In this document: piece after piece, positions 6,827-7,051 of the stretch
How positions within the stretch are numbered: position 1 is the first letter of the stretch
Layout of the letters: the number at the start of each line of letters is the position of its first letter
Assembly: GCA_016781725.1 (NCBI GenBank)
Contig: JADDPU010000634.1
Coordinates: 1 to 7,051, forward strand
Direction of reading: 5' to 3'
DNA: 7,051 nucleotides
Source of the DNA: Rubrobacter sp.
GTDB lineage: Bacteria > Actinomycetota > Rubrobacteria > Rubrobacterales > Rubrobacteraceae
Program-made: the position numbers and the translations under genes
The notes under the pieces: generated by a model
Seen by the model: only the letters and a program-made list of their open reading frames with translations
Databases searched by the model: none
Told to the model about the DNA's origin: nothing

Positions 6827-7050
6827 CGCTTACGCACCTCCTTCCGGCCGTTACCGGAGTGATGGGCTCCAGAATGGACCTCGCGCTGGATCCACTCCAC
6901 GGCCTGCTGAAGCCGCTCCTCGCCCACGGCGCTTAGCTCCGTGTTCCACTCCTTCTCCACCGGCTCCAGTTCCACCACCGAGGTATCGGCGGGGAGGGCG
7001 CCGAAGTGCTGGGCGACGATCAGGAGGTTCTCCAGGCTTATGACCCCGGC
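6823..7050 (-). CDS. C-terminal part of a probable second hydrogenase maturation protease (5' end beyond window)
   Basis: An open minus-strand frame enters from the right edge and gives 75 residues before TGA at 6823-6825. The segment VISLENLLIVAQHFGALP followed by VVELEPVEKEWNTELSAVGEERLQQAVEW matches the layout of the last third of HyaD/HupD-type proteases: a helix with L-x-x-L-L, then G-x-LP, a beta strand with x-x-EP, a (T)ELS motif and a final amphipathic helix ending in A-V-E. The catalytic N-terminal part with the GxGN motif is outside the window, so this is a probable assignment only. The last ~17 residues form a His- and basic-rich tail (about HSGAHH to KR) whose codons also hold the Shine-Dalgarno site of the next gene. 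The stop overlaps the next start as GTGA. It is clearly different from the complete protease at 5021-5524. Confidence 0.7.
   Translation of the reverse strand, partial: AGVISLENLLIVAQHFGALPADTSVVELEPVEKEWNTELSAVGEERLQQAVEWIQREVHSGAHHSGNGRKEVRKR
6837..6843 (-). promoter_or_regulatory. Shine-Dalgarno site deciding the GTG start of the Cys-tail protein
   Basis: AAGGAGG on the minus strand sits 10 nt upstream of GTG at 6826. It lies in the C-terminal codons (Lys-Glu-Val) of the upstream protease-like gene and, with the GTGA overlap, fixes the start of the 127 aa protein. Confidence 0.82.
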
Positions 7051-7051
7051 T

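Noticed and set aside
6830..7051. Alternative minus-strand frame at the right edge
   Set aside because: It reads as Arg/Gly/Pro low complexity and stops internally near 6859. The neighbouring frame ending at 6823 matches the protease C-terminus and gives a GTGA junction.

Overview
The whole window is one strand-consistent piece of a [NiFe]-hydrogenase maturation operon, read on the minus strand from right to left. Nine genes fill it with essentially no non-coding DNA. Neighbours either overlap by a few bases (GTGA, TTGA and ATGA junctions) or are 3-4 bases apart, so a single polycistronic transcript entering from beyond position 7051 and leaving beyond position 1 is the simplest reading. No promoter, terminator, RNA gene, mobile element or CRISPR array is visible.

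Order in transcription: (1) the 3' end of what looks like a hydrogenase maturation protease (6823-7050, cut by the window edge); (2) a small protein with a winged-helix-like body and a cysteine-rich tail, function unknown (6443-6826); (3) a fusion of an Nfu-type iron-sulfur domain with a Rieske-like domain (5521-6438); (4) a complete hydrogenase maturation protease of the HyaD/HybD/HupD/HycI family (5021-5524); (5) hypF (2697-5024); (6) hypC (2415-2693); (7) a divergent second HypC-like protein (2182-2415); (8) hypD (1058-2185); (9) hypE (1-1061), which lacks only the last few codons.

Working together: HypF carbamoylates the C-terminal cysteine of HypE and HypE dehydrates the product to a thiocyanate. 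HypC-HypD carry the iron and receive cyanide to build Fe(CN)2CO, which goes into the large-subunit precursor. The protease then removes the large subunit's C-terminal extension after nickel insertion. hypA and hypB (nickel insertion) and the structural genes are not in the window. The Nfu-Rieske protein, the Cys-tail protein and a protease upstream of the hyp genes recall the accessory genes of actinobacterial high-affinity uptake hydrogenases (group 1h, formerly group 5). That assignment is inference because no structural subunit is visible.

The organism is a high-GC bacterium with strong Shine-Dalgarno sites and frequent GTG/TTG starts. The CxTCSD-type second HypC and the Nfu-Rieske protein suggest Actinomycetota, and the regular use of ATA for Ile would suit a Rubrobacter-like lineage, but this is tentative.

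Points most worth a second look: the Rieske-like domain has lost one of the usual His ligands (CPP instead of CxH); the second HypC lacks the N-terminal Met-Cys; two HypC-type chaperones and two proteases occur in one operon; and the Cys-tail protein is uncharacterised.
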